64,000 bases of DNA from Azadirachta indica (GCA_022749755.1 CM040447.1:12456087-12520086); one strand, 5' to 3'; shown: positions 53,271 to 64,000, numbered from the stretch's first letter. The notes: generated by a model from the letters alone, not told the origin. A program made the numbers and translations.

Positions 53271-53786
53271 TCATTCCAATACCACAGTAGCCCCCAATGC
53301 TTTGAGCTTCTCAGCAATGGAATCAGCCTCTTCCTTCGTAACCCCTTTCTTGATCACAGCAGGTACTTTCTCCACCAAATATTTCGCCTCTTTCAACCCC
53401 AAATCAGTAAACGCCCTCACTTCTTTGATAATCTTAATTTTAGCACTCGAATCGAACTTCTCAAGCTTTACGTCGAACGCTGTCTTTTCCGCCACCTTCG
53501 CTTCCGCTGGCCCAGATCCGGCAGCTGCTGTACCGGCCGAGCTAGGCCCGGAAACTGCAGGGCCGTAGCGGCTGATGCCCATCTTGAGTCGGAACAAGAT
53601 TGAGTAATCATATCGCTCGAGCTTCGTGAGATCAAGCAACTCGTCGGCGATTCGTTCTAGCTTCTGGGTTCGGAACTCTGTCGCTGTGCATAGAGAGCGA
53701 GAAATGGTCGCACATTCGGTCACTTTGAGTGCGGTGAAGAGTTTGGTGCCGGAATTACAGGAAAGCTTTCTGACTACGGAGTACAT
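53271..53786 (-). CDS. Mitochondrial ribosomal protein L7/L12 (bL12m)
   Basis: A single-exon frame of 171 residues from the ATG at 53786. The first 35-40 residues (MYSVVRKLSCNSGTKLF…RSLCTATEF) are Arg/Ser-rich and lack acidic residues, like a mitochondrial presequence. Residues about 45-60 ('IADELLDLTKLERYDYSILF') match the N-terminal dimerisation part. An Ala/Gly-rich hinge follows. Residues about 100-171 are the L12 C-terminal domain ('FDVKLEKFDSSAKIKIIKEV', 'DLGLKEAKYLVEKVP', 'EEADSIAEKLKALGATVVLE') that recruits elongation factors to the ribosome stalk. The frame is also open upstream to 53903 but without an ATG. Its leader contains a GA microsatellite (about 53834-53853), directly followed by the left edge of duplicated block B. 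Confidence 0.93.
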   Translation of the reverse strand: MYSVVRKLSCNSGTKLFTALKVTECATISRSLCTATEFRTQKLERIADELLDLTKLERYDYSILFRLKMGISRYGPAVSGPSSAGTAAAGSGPAEAKVAEKTAFDVKLEKFDSSAKIKIIKEVRAFTDLGLKEAKYLVEKVPAVIKKGVTKEEADSIAEKLKALGATVVLE

Positions 53787-54850
53787 TGTTTTTTTTTTTT
53801 CTCTCAGAGAAGATTCAGAGCTTGAAGGGAAAAAGAGAGAGAGAGAGAGAGAGCCAATAAAGAATTTTCCAGTTCTGTGTATAGAAGGAGCTGGAGGCAA
53901 CAATAGGGTAATGAGGTAAATTCAGCGTCCTTTTTTATTTTTTTTTATCTCCTTTCTATATTGACTAATCTATACTCTACTATACATTATCTTGCGTTTT
54001 CTTTGAAAAAAAATTAGGAGCTGTCAAGTAACTTATAATTTATGTTTATTATATTAGTGATACTATTCTCATCCTTTTAAATTTCTCTTAAAATCTATAA
54101 TTTTAATCTTAATTAAAATTAGTTGAAAAAATATAGACATAAATTCACCTATGTTAAATATTATTTATACTCTATTAATGTTATTAACTTTTTAACTTTT
54201 ATTTACCATAAATTTTCTTTCCTTTCTCGCATTTTAAATAAAATAAATAATTTTTTTTATTTTTTAATAAATTTATAAAATTCTAAATTGATAAAAAAAA
54301 TTATAGAGAGACAATTCATAGTTAAAAAAAAAAGTTCATTTTAAAAAAAATTAAGAAAGTTGGGTTTGCAAAAATATAAGACAATAGGTAGTCATTTTTA
54401 AAACTAATGGAGTGCTATAAATTTTTTTAACTATATAAAAATTTTAATTGGCTAAATGAAAAAAATTATAAAGATTTTGAAAGCCAGACCTATCACTTTT
54501 ATCATAATTTTATTTATCAAAATATATCAAATATTAATATTATTTATTTATTCAAATGTTTATTATTCTCATATTTATAAAAAAGGAAATTCAGTAAACC
54601 TGAACATCTTGACCTAATATGGTTTGCTTCATTGCTTGAAAATTCTTAAAACATGCCTAAATATGAAGCTAACATGTAATTAACGTGCGTCGTTAATGTA
54701 TCTCTTTTTTTTTTTTCGGAAGGAAATATTGTTAACAAGAAACACTTACCAAGTAAAAAACAATTGGTAGATTGCACAGCCTAATCTTTAAATCCTTTAT
54801 CAAAAAATCTGACAAGCGATTGTGACACAAAATCATATGGGTTGGCCTTT

Positions 54851-55628
54851 TGTCACGCGCTGGAAATTGATGCGGAATTCCGACTACGTGCGGTACTTGA
54901 ATAAGCTCCAAATGCACTGCCCAAGTAAGTCTTTAATTCTCCCAAAATCAATTTGTGTGTGTGTGTTGCAAGAAGTGGCGTGAGATGAGTCAATTTGGTG
55001 CTCAATTTTGGGAGCAAAATGGAGAAGAAGAAGAACCAACGTGAGAGACAAAATTGGAAGAGAGAATGGGTCTCTTTTCATTGCATTTCACTATACGATA
55101 TATATGTACAAATGGATGGTCAAGATTCACTCTATACAAGCACTTTCAATGGCCAAAATTATTCCATTTACAAAATTTACATGAAAATAAGAAAAGATCC
55201 TACCTACCACCATTAAACACAACATTGGGCCTATTGGATCACATTCTAAGGAAACCAAGCTAAGTTATTAAACCAAGTCAAGTGCTGTCCAGCTTGCTCC
55301 CTGCATGTGTCTTGCTGCCCAGCTCAAATGGTGCTTCTAAGGATGCTTGAGGTGATTACTTCCAAGGCCCACTGATTGCTCAACCTCGGTTGACACGGTA
55401 GGATGTCGGGCACGCTCCCGTCCCACTCCTCTCTCCTCTGAACAGCTCTCGAAAACTTATGTCTGCTCGCGAGGTACTGTTCACCAGCACACTATTCACC
55501 CGCGAGTGTAGGCTCTCCGTCGATAAGGTAGGTGACTCCGGAACTTGGGCGCACTTGTTCTACGATGAGCGCGCTCTCGTGCTCTTGCACTGTCGGCGGT
55601 TCTGCTTCCGAATCGGTGGCACGTGACA
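54851..55628 (-). repeat. LTR (3' LTR of the minus-strand element)
   Basis: A 778-base terminal repeat with TG…CA ends. It carries 6 bases absent from the other LTR, near 55122, plus scattered, mostly transition differences. Confidence 0.9.
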
Positions 55629-55738
55629 CTCTCCCCCACCGAAGTGCTTAACGCCTTCGTCAAGCTCACTGTCGAGGTCTTAAGTTTGCACCGCTGCGTT
55701 CCATTTTCTCCTATGCGAACCGGCACGAACTGAGTGCG

Positions 55739-56314
55739 CTACATCTGAATTCTGTCCATGGGTGCTGGAAGGGGGAGTTCCATCTTGCGTCTTTCCATTG
55801 AGCAAGTCTCCTCTCTGCACACAACCTGGAAAGCTGAAAACACACTGCCACTAACTCGAATTCTGTCAATCGGCAACTTGTATTGCTTCCCGGCATCATG
55901 AAATTCCATGCACCCGTTCTCAGTAAACCTGAAGGGCAACAACCTATCGATGAACTCGTTGCCCAACACAAGGTGGAAGTCGCTCATCGGTGCCATGGTG
56001 AAGTCAATTTTGCCTTCCCATGTTCCGACCCTGATCGGGACTCTCCGAGCAACTCCACAAATTGGCCGGCAAGGCTGATTCACTACCTTGATCCACCCCA
56101 GCTCTTTACTCGGCACTAAACCCAACTGTTTTGCCAATTTTTCCTCAATCAAGCAATGGTTAGCGCCGCTGTCGAGAAATGCTTTGAAGCTCAACCCTTT
56201 GATGCCAACATCGACATACATCAATGTTTTTCCAGGCTTCGACTTCTCTGCTGAATTTGCCTCGGACGTTCTGCCTCGTACGCCCTTTTGGCCTTCATTA
56301 CGTTGAAGATGCAC
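55739..56314 (-). pseudogene. Retrotransposon aspartic protease region
   Basis: An open stretch of about 190 codons, without a clear start of its own, that would be part of a gag-pro polyprotein. It contains the retropepsin active-site pattern 'FLDSGANHCLI' followed by the family segments 'VRVGTWEG'-like and 'DFHLVLGNEFIDR'. These are typical of Ty3/gypsy-type plant proteases. It ends shortly before the polypurine tract, with no reverse transcriptase after it. Confidence 0.8.
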
Positions 56315-57527
56315 AACGCTCCAACCCGAGCATCCTCATCCAACTTGAATGAACTCAGCAAGGCATTGAGGCGGTTCCGTTGCGGGCACTCTTTAACGTG
56401 ATGATCCTCGCTGCACAAGTAGCACGTCTACTGCTTCCGCTCGCACTGCTTGTCAACCTGCCCCTTACTACTGTCTCGCTAGTCGAGAGCTTTCGGTGGC
56501 CACCCCGTCTCATATTGGGGTCCCGACTTGTAAGGCTTCACTTCCCCATCTTTGTCATGGCCATTCTTAGGCGGGTTTCGGTTTCGGTCGCGTTTTGGAG
56601 ACTCTCGGCGATGCTCAATCAAGAATTCCGCCGCTGCTATTGCCGAGGCAAGGTCTTGGACATTCTTTCTCCTCAACTCTTGCTCTACCCATGGCTGTAA
56701 CCCATTTATGAATAACAGCAACCGGCTCTTCTCCGACATATCAGTGATCTCGAGTATGAGCGAATTATACTCTCACACAGACTCCGCTATCAACCCCTGC
56801 TGCCTAAATCCTCGAAGTTTCTTTATCGCAACCTCCTCAGCATTCTCCGGATAGAATTGCCTCTTCAATTCACCCTTGAATACCTCCCAAGTATCTATGT
56901 GGCATAAACCCCTCTCGATCTCCGTAAGTCGGCGTCTCCACCATAATGCCACATCACCATCGAAATAGAGAGTCACGGAACTGATTCGGAGCCCATCTTC
57001 GTGCATTTGGATGGCGTCGAAGTAACGCTCCATCATCCATAGGAAAGTATCGATTTCCTTGGCATCCCGCTTGCCTTTAAACTTGGGCGGATCCGAAACC
57101 TTCATTTTTGATGCGCTGCTCGCACCTACACCCGAAGCAATAGCGATTTTACAAAGCGCAAGGTCCTGCCTAACCTCCGCTAATTCCGCCTAAACAGAAC
57201 CCAATTCAACATTGATTCTCTCCTGAAATTCATCCATGGCCAACCTAATGGAATCCGCAAATATGTCGAAAACATGTTGGAGTCGACTTTCGACACCAGC
57301 AACATCAATTTCTGCCTCTCGTTGACTCGTTCTGTCATCCAGCGCATCCAAACGCTCATGGATGTCACCCAAGGAAAGCTCAACCCTTGCCAATCTAGCA
57401 TCAAATGAGCTTACCATCTCCTTGGACCTAGCTCTCTCCTTTCCTCCTCTTCTTGAGCCTTGAACACGCCCACATTCTTCCTGCACTACTCCACAACACC
57501 ACTAGCTTCTACATCCTTAGCTGCCAT
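56221..57527 (-). pseudogene. Retrotransposon gag remnant
   Basis: The likely start is the ATG at 57527 (MAAKDVEASGVVE), followed within 14 codons by a TAG. The downstream frame carries a coiled-coil-like part ('ARLARVELSLGDIHERLDAL') and the retrotransposon gag domain ('DPPKFKGKRDAKEIDTFLW', 'LYFDGDVALWWRRR', 'WEVFKGELKRQFYP'). A zinc knuckle of the plant CX2CX3HX4C form follows at about 56420-56380 ('CYLCSEDHHVKECP'), just after another stop. Several stops and frame changes show that no gag protein can be made from this copy. Confidence 0.85.
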
Positions 57528-57774
57528 GACTTAAGTTTACAACCAACTTCCCACAAACAACACAAATTCTGCAATGATTCACCAACAACCAGCAAACCAC
57601 TACCCAGAAAACTCCACAATCACAGCAACAAACCAAGAATACAAACCCAAAAATTCCAGCCACAACACAACAGCCAAAATTTCCACAACCTAGGGTCTCT
57701 AGCTAGTGTAATCTTCCAAAATCAGTGAGGAACAAGTTACAGAGATGTTTACCATACAAAACCCACAGAAATCT

Positions 57775-57786
57775 GCTCTGATACCA
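57775..57786 (-). other. Primer-binding site (initiator tRNA-Met)
   Basis: The minus strand TGGTATCAGAGC sits two bases from the end of the LTR at 57789. This is the standard iMet primer site of plant LTR elements and fixes the element's direction. Confidence 0.9.
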
Positions 57787-57788
57787 AC

Positions 57789-58559
57789 TGTCACGTGCTG
57801 GAAACTGATGCAGAATTTCGGCTACGTGCGACACTTGAACAAGCTCCAAATGCACTGGCCAAGTAAGCCTTTAATTCTCCTAAGATCAATTTATGTGTGT
57901 GTGTTGCAAGAAGTGGCGTGAGATGAATCAATTTGGTGCTCAATTTTAGGAGCAAAATGGAGAACAAGAAGAACCAACGTGAGAGACAAAATTGGAAGAG
58001 AGAATGAGTCTCTTTTCATTACATTTCACTATACAATATATATGTACAAATGGATGGCGCTCTATACAAGCACTTTCAATGGCCAAGATTATTCCATTTA
58101 CAAAATTTACATGAAAATAAGAAAAGATCCTACTTACCACCATTAAACACAACATTGGGCCTGTTGGATCACATTCTAAGGAAACCAAACTAAGCTACTA
58201 AATCAAGCCAAGTGCTGTCCAGCTTGCTCCCTGCATGTGTCTTGCTACCCAGCCCAAATGGTGCTTCTAAGGATGCTTGAGGTGGTTGCTTCCAAGACCC
58301 ACTGACTTGCTCAGCCTTAGTTGACACGGTAGGATGTCGAGCACGCTCCTGTCCCGCTCCGCTCTCCCCTGAACGGCTCTCGAAAACTTATGTCTGCTCG
58401 GGAGATACTGTTCACCAGCAGATTGTTCACCTGCGAGTGTAGACTCTCCGTCGAGAAGGTAGACGACTCTGGAACTTGAGCGTGCTTGTTCTGTGAGGAG
58501 CGCGCTCTCGTGCTCTTGCACTGTCGGCGGTTTCGCTTCCGAATCGACGGCACGTGACA
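57789..58559 (-). repeat. LTR (5' LTR of the minus-strand element)
   Basis: A 771-base terminal repeat, TG…CA, matching 54851-55628. The end 'cacgtgaca' at 58551-58559 is followed by the resumed block-B sequence. Confidence 0.9.
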
Positions 58560-58730
58560 CTGTGCCTTGGCTCAAGACACAAAAGTTCTTGGGAGAAGTT
58601 TCACATTCACCTCTGCAAACTCCCCTCCTAACAATAGCAATACCATATTATCATGCTAACGTTACGGGGCGTAGCATCCATATCTACAAGCTGGAAATTA
58701 AAATCTTGACTGCAAGGATAATTAGGCCGC

Positions 58731-59538
58731 TCACAATCTTCTAGAGTAGAGGCTTCGACCTTGGCTGTTATTCTCCGTGCTGGCTAGCTTTAGCCTTTCC
58801 CTGGCCACCCTCTTTGCCTTTCTCTTTTGTTTTATCTTCTTCTGGTTACTGTAGCTTGATAACTCCCCTGAAAAAACAAATTTTGACCGAATTGAAATTT
58901 CTTTATACTAGTCACTCCATGGGATTGTAGAATCTCACCGGACTTGTCACATGTAACAGCACATTCCTCATCGGCATTTTGTCGAACACCTGGAGAATCA
59001 TTTTCACCTCCACCGGCGTGATTGTTGTCTGCCTCGCTTTTTGTAGGCAACAAAAGACCGATGAGTTGTCTACGTCGTGCAGCATCTTCCTTGAGTTTCT
59101 TCTTGCGAAGCCTCTTACGCTGAGCCCTTGTCAGCTTTTGGGATCCGCATTCGTTATCCTCACCATCATCATCATCGCTTGATGTACTACTCCTCACATA
59201 ATCTTCTGCATTTATTAATAATACCTAAAATTCTTTAGATGGCGTTTATTCCATTTTGAAGGAAAACAGCTATTCGAACAAAATATATTAAAAATCAAAC
59301 CTGGATTTATAAGCCCTACATCAAAGTCATCGTCTAATGTGTTAACAGGTTCTTTCTCATCAACCTCCTCCTGTATAATTCGTTATATTTTGATCAATAT
59401 TTTTTGTACAAAGATAGCATAAGTAAGATAGGTAGAGAGAGACTGAGAGTGTACTTGGAGTGGTGGGGATGCTGGTGGAGGATACAGAGTATTAAGAACG
59501 GCTTCGTGGAACTGTCGTCGTTTTTCTTCGCGTCGCAT
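58731..59538 (-). CDS. Small acidic-then-basic conserved plant protein (copy B)
   Basis: This is the duplicate of the gene at 47275-48083, with the same four-exon layout and conserved splice sites, predicted at about 185 residues. The start codon is the ATG at 59538 (MRREEKRRQFHE) and the stop is at 58731. Differences from copy A are in-frame: four instead of five Asp in the acidic run, 'RRRQLIGLLLP' for 'RRRRFIGPLLP', and changes near the C-terminus. No stop or frameshift was found, in contrast to the neighbouring SCPL copy. The retrotransposon lies about 170 bases beyond its stop codon. Function is unknown. Confidence 0.8.
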
Positions 59539-60135
59539 TGATGATGATGATGATCCACAATGACCAAAACCCAAAGTGTTCGTGAAAATTCCCCTTTCCA
59601 ATGAACGCGCAAGTTTTTTTGGGTTCGAAACTGTTTGTTATATCATGTCGCGTTAATGTGAAATATCAAAGACCGGGATCTCATTTAGATCTAACTTCAA
59701 GTTAGAATATGGACTCTGATTGGGACAAATTCGTAACAATCTTCTTATGGATTTTCAAAATTCATAAGAAACTCTTGTTAGAATTTTATTAGAAAAGAGG
59801 GATCAGCAAAGTTGATGTCCCCGCCTTTATTAATTAGAATTTACGTCAAAAGAAATAAAATATAAAAATGTTTTAGGTGCTAGAGAAAGAATACTCATGC
59901 TACATTCAGATCGGTTAGATTGCCTCTTTATTCTCGTGTGCTAATGTTTGTTTGTACCTACGAAACTCCTAGACCATACCCAATATCCTTTCCACGTCGA
60001 TTACATAATACGAGCCGACACTAACCGCAACATGAAAGTAACAACCTCTTTATTGCATGAGCAACCAAAACTCAAATATGTACAAATTCTTGCTTTTTCG
60101 CACACGTTTAGCCTTGAGCTGGAACCAGGAAATGA

Positions 60136-62660
60136 TCACAGAGGTTCTTGAGCAGTCCATCTTTTGAACATAGCAAAGCATTCCTTAGGCTGATACTCTG
60201 GAGCTGTATGACCTCCACCCTGCACAATCCAAAGGATTTCAAACTATATTCCATTTTCTCAGAAACTATAATTGGCACTTGAATATTAGAGGATGTAGTT
60301 CTTGCCTTTACGGTTGCAAATGTGAAGTTGTTTGAGTATTCCGTCAAATGTCTACACACAAATTAAAGCAGCTGGACATTACAAGAACAAATTTATTAAA
60401 AACAACTCTGTTACTGCTATATCTATGTAGTTAGAGGATTGTATACCCAGCAACTCGACCATCTACCAGCCAGGGCCGCCAGCCATCAACAACAGTAAAA
60501 TTCAAAGTCTTGATCCACCATTGAGTCCCCAAGTAGGGGATAAGCATGTCATGATCACCACTGCAGAGAATGTATGAGTTGCCAATTAGAAAACCAGGCT
60601 AAGCTGTAACCTTCTTTTCATTACTCAATTTGTTAAATGGTGGAAATATTTTTGGCAACAAAAACCTGTATATTAGAGCTCGGTAACTTCTGTTTTTCAG
60701 ATGTAGATGGTAGCTTAAAATACTCTTAGCATCAAATTTGTAATCTAAACTTCTGTTGCACCTCTTCCATATCTTGAATATTCCCTGGATTTTCATCATA
60801 CAAATGCATCAAGGTTATTCCTTGCATTGACAAAAAAAAAATTAAACCTTTTTTGCAGCCAATACTGACCTGCCGGACATGAAGGGCCTTTTGAACTCTT
60901 ATATCATTTGCCCAAATGTCGCAGAGAACGCTGTTGTAATTCTGCAATATGTGTGAACCGATCAGTCCAATATCTAGTGTCATTATTCACATTCATTTTG
61001 TGAAAACTGAAAATTGAGGTGAACGGTTTACCCTATACTCAACATGAGGAAAATCGGCTGGCAAAATCAAGGACTCAAACATATTTTTCACGAAGATATC
61101 CGTGATTACCAGCATTCCTATCACTAAAGACATAAGGGCACTTGGGATCCAAGATGTGTGCATCATTCAATCTATTAGTGCACTAGAAAACGCAGTAATG
61201 TTACTAGAATTTGTGAAGCAAACAAATTAAGAGGCATAGCTTTTATATATTTTTATGAAACTAAGAAAAGGTTCAGCATTCTCACCTCAGAGATAGCTTG
61301 GAGATCCTTTGCTCATTGTACATTTTCTGCTTTCACATAATCTCCTCTGCAACTCCTTGTGGCTGACTGGGAGAAATGCAAACTTAGTATTCAGTGGTGA
61401 TTAACATGCTGAATATTGGAGTGCTGCTGAAAAGAGTTTATCAATTAAACCTGGTAGAGATCATCAGAAATAAGTGCCATTCGATGAGCAAATGGAATCT
61501 GTGAATTGCCATCAAATTTTGAATCTGTTACTGGGTTACCAAGCATATATCCCTGGAAGAATCCTAAATGTTATTGCTGTACAAAATCTAAGAGCCTAAA
61601 CATTAAAATAAACCTCGAGTATTTGGTAGCAGATCACTTACTTTGAGATGCATTGTCGGTTCATATCCTACTTCATTATCTGCATCAACATATAGGTAAT
61701 TGGTCGCAATCAACTAGGATTGTGAAAATACAAGAGAAGAAAGTGCACCATCACATTACCTGCTGATATTTTATCAGCAATGATCGGAACAATCCTCCCA
61801 GAATAGGAATCACCAGCAATATAGAGTGGGTTTCGGATAAATTTTGGGTGACTGAGCAACCACTGTAATAATTAGCCGGTAATAAAGTGAAGAAAAATTT
61901 TAGTCTGGTAAATTAAGAAGTATCCTAACATGTCTTCAATGATCAACTAATGTTACTTTATGATTGGACTAAATTGAAAAGCTTTCAAACCTTTCTCAGA
62001 AAAATGCAACAATGATTAACATGTTTTGTGTCCCCAGACTTGGAACCTTGCAAGGTGCTTGAATATGAGAATCCAGTGCCAACTGGTGCATCGAAAAAGA
62101 TTATACTGGAGACCTGTGTATTAAACGTATTTAGGAATTATGATTAAGTTTTCGCAACTGAATCAATAAATCTAGCGTACCTTTGTCCATGAATAAGCAT
62201 GAAACTTCATAGTAGGTAAGCTGCCATTGTACTTGACAATGTTAAAACGTAAAGGGCCTATGTCAAATACTAGTTAGAATAATATAACAAATGAAAACTA
62301 TAATTAACAGTAATGAGTATTTAATAAAAAGCACCTATCTCGAAAGCGAGTCCGGAGATAGCAGAGCAACCAGGCCCACCAGTGAGCCAGAGCACCGGAG
62401 GATCCTCACCTGGATTCCTTTCTGATTCTATGAAGTAGTAGAAGAGTTGCACATGTTCATTCTCATCTACTCCTACATATCTAGATTCATACAATGCAGA
62501 GAACTATTGGTGCTATTCACAAAATGGTACAAAGTGACCGGCAAATTAAGTACTCACCCAGTTTCAAGCTTGAAGTGAAGAGGGCCAGGAAATCCAGGCA
62601 GATACTTAACAGTTGAGAAAGAGTCAGCAAACCTTAGTAAAAACAGTAAATATCCCAACT
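60136..62660 (-). pseudogene. Serine carboxypeptidase-like (SCPL) gene, copy B, degenerate
   Basis: This is the duplicate of the SCPL gene at 48685-51201. It keeps features that copy A has lost: GDSYSG (catalytic Ser), 'FDAPVGTGFSYSS' in frame, and an intact last exon '[18 protein letters not shown]…AQEPL'. The donor before that exon reads AAAG|GCAAGA, a plausible GC-AG intron. It has its own lesions: the start ATG is deleted (9-base loss near 62648), a TGC-to-TGA stop lies near 61314 (after 'ENVQ'), and a one-base gain near 61076 in the exon encoding 'YLREKYVESLI' creates a TGA. It cannot make a full protein. Confidence 0.87.
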
Positions 62661-62696
62661 TATGAAAGCTAGTGCTTAATAAATTTTGTTCATGAG

Positions 62697-62933
62697 TTGT
62701 TTATTCTAATTCTGCCTGCCTTCTTTGCATTATGGCTATTAAGTTCAATGTTAAAAGGATTTGAATGCTGCAGAAGAGGTAGCTTTGCACCGGTTGCAGG
62801 GCTAGATGGTACAGATGTTAATTTGTTACTATTTTTGGCTGCACTTTCGTCCAAGAGGACATGCACCTTTTTGTCACCTTCTTCATGAAGCGGCTGATCG
62901 TAGAAGATGAAATTAATTTCAAACCACCATTGT
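62697..62933 (-). pseudogene. TRB-like exon 2 remnant (block B)
   Basis: The minus strand repeats the last part of the TRB-like exon of block A ('NGGLKLISSSTISR', 'KKVTK') with a frame change, then stops at the point where the 30-bp minisatellite begins in block A. The Myb exons are absent. Confidence 0.8.
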
Positions 62934-64000
62934 CTTGTTCACAAAGAATTAATGTTGACAACTATCTTGAGGATTAATTTCTCTCCTGTTTTAATTTTCG
63001 TTATTATATTCTTGTTCTTGGTTTTAAGTTTGCAAAGTTAAAACTAGAAACGTAATAATTTCATAACGACCCAAAAAAAAAAAAAATACATATATTAAAG
63101 CTTGCGGTTAATTCTGGTAAACTTACTTCATCGTCGATGCGAAGATTCATTATCCAACTTTTTGCAAAATCATATCAACAGTTAGTTACAATCGCAAAAA
63201 CTTGTCTTATTAAGACATAAACAAGAAAATCAGCCTGGTTGAATAATCATCATGTTGCAACTTAAAGTTCTGCATTTAACGTAAAATTAGCTCCGCCAAT
63301 TAGAATCGTGTTTTATACAAAAATATAAGATTATGCTTTTGATCCACAGCACCATTAATGAATTTATCCTAGAATACTTTTAATTAAAAACTATTTTTTT
63401 CTAATTATTGGAATTTTGCGTCTAGTAAAAACTCTTAAACTCGCTTTTTAGACTCATCATAATAAAGATTATTAAATTTCAGGAACATTTTTTATAATAA
63501 TTTCATAATTTGCAATGCAATGATCATAAGCTTTTATTAAAAATTATGCTAATAATTTTTTAAAATAATACTCGTCTTACCCATGAAAGTCTTGGAGGGG
63601 CTGCTATATATAGAGACATACATGTTGTTGTAGAGGCATAAATTTATTTGAAAAAGTAGTTGTGTGAACTATCCAGATCAAATGGTAGGAGCCCAATAAT
63701 TATTCAAAAAAAAAAAATCAGTACCTCTAACACTAAGAAAATATTAATATAGCTAATATATTTATTTTGTAAGTAGAACACCATCATTAAAATTTGATAG
63801 TTACATTTTAAAAACAATAAAATTAAAGTCTCTTAACAATAATGAACTATGTATATTACTTGAATTAGTGGTTGGATACTATATATATATATAATCACCG
63901 CTAGAAGAAAAGATTCCGCGCAACGAGCCGGAAAGCGATGGCACGTTTCTAAATCAAATCGATACCACTTCAACGCATTCATATTATTAATTCATAAATT
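62934..64000. other. AT-rich intergenic DNA at the right end
   Basis: Unrelated to block A beyond the duplication edge. No gene is seen. A 13-base A run lies near 63073 and an AT microsatellite near 63880-63892. Confidence 0.6.

Larger units (their letters stand above)
54851..58559 (-). mobile_element. LTR retrotransposon with gag and protease but no pol (TR-GAG-like)
   Basis: Two direct LTRs (54851-55628 and 57789-58559) begin TGTCAC and end GTGACA. Next to the right LTR the minus strand reads TGGTATCAGAGC (57786-57775), the primer-binding site complementary to initiator tRNA-Met. Next to the left LTR is a purine tract (minus 'ggtgggggagag'). Orientation is therefore minus. Only gag and an aspartic protease are recognisable in the 2.16 kb interior; no reverse transcriptase, RNase H or integrase lies between the protease and the polypurine tract. 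The LTRs differ from each other by roughly 7-8% by eye. No clean 5-bp target duplication is seen, although 'gcctt' occurs close to both ends. The element is present in block B only. Confidence 0.9.
53865..62933. repeat. Segmental duplication, copy B (with a 3.7 kb insertion)
   Basis: This copy aligns with block A (46121-51501) from 53865 to about 54850 and again from about 58561 to 62933. The gap is an LTR retrotransposon. Length without the insertion is about 5.36 kb, the same as A. The left edge lies in the upstream leader of the L12 gene, and the right edge lies within the TRB-like exon at the start of the minisatellite. The part 53787-54850 contains no gene. Confidence 0.92.

Noticed and set aside
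53787..53903. N-terminal extension of the mitochondrial L12 protein up to 53903
   Set aside because: The frame is open but has no ATG, it runs through a GA microsatellite, and the ATG at 53786 already gives a mitochondrial presequence-like start.
54845..58568. 'gcctt' on both sides of the retrotransposon as a 5-bp target duplication
   Set aside because: The pentamers are not directly adjacent to the LTR ends (one and four bases away) and could be chance in this sequence.

Overview
The window is nuclear DNA of a flowering plant, most likely a woody core eudicot. Citrus or a relative would fit, but the sequence alone cannot prove the genus. The reasons are AT-rich intergenic DNA with many small insertions, genes split by GT-AG introns, and plant-specific families: F-box/FBA proteins, PADRE (DUF4228), D-type cyclin, GT34 glycosyltransferase, SCPL proteins and TRB Myb-histone proteins. 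Exon borders below were read by eye from splice sites and reading phase.

Layout. (1) 1-9.0 kb: a same-strand array of four F-box/FBA units. Only the first (2049-3167) is intact; the other three are broken. A long inverted-repeat (foldback) element follows at 9.9-11.0 kb. (2) 11.6-16.4 kb, minus: a ten-exon NEMP/DUF2215 nuclear-envelope protein gene. (3) 19.3-21.1 kb, minus: a three-exon PADRE gene carrying two single-base losses. (4) 24.9-26.5 kb, plus: a D-type cyclin, CYCD5-like, with an RB-binding LxCxE motif. (5) 29.5-34.3 kb, plus: a heptahelical PAQR protein (HHP4-like) with a 5'UTR intron; a decayed-looking tRNA-Thr lies antisense just downstream. (6) 38.2-39.6 kb, plus: an intronless GT34 glycosyltransferase. 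(7) 42.5-46.05 kb, minus: a RuvB-like 2 AAA+ helicase.

(8) 46.1-62.9 kb is the most unusual part. A block of about 5.4 kb is present twice (A 46121-51501, B 53865-62933). Each copy holds a small charged-protein gene (intact in both), an SCPL serine carboxypeptidase-like gene (broken in both, by different lesions) and the end of a truncated TRB-type Myb gene. Between the copies lie the TRB Myb exons and a mitochondrial ribosomal protein L7/L12 gene. The left edge of copy B sits at the 5' leader of the L12 gene, and the left edge of copy A at the 5' leader of RuvB-like 2, so the two unrelated genes now share homologous upstream DNA. Copy B is interrupted by a 3.7 kb LTR retrotransposon that encodes decayed gag and protease but no reverse transcriptase.

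From memory, the closest Arabidopsis genes fall into two blocks that are whole-genome-duplication partners: At4g376xx (CYCD5;1, HHP4, a GT34 gene) and At5g675xx-676xx (NEMP, PADRE, RuvB-like, TRB). Here they are interleaved, which suggests an ancestral order that Arabidopsis divided between two chromosomes. The genes do not form one pathway; they are ordinary housekeeping and development genes with a locally unstable right end. I found no CRISPR array, operon or obviously new multi-gene system.
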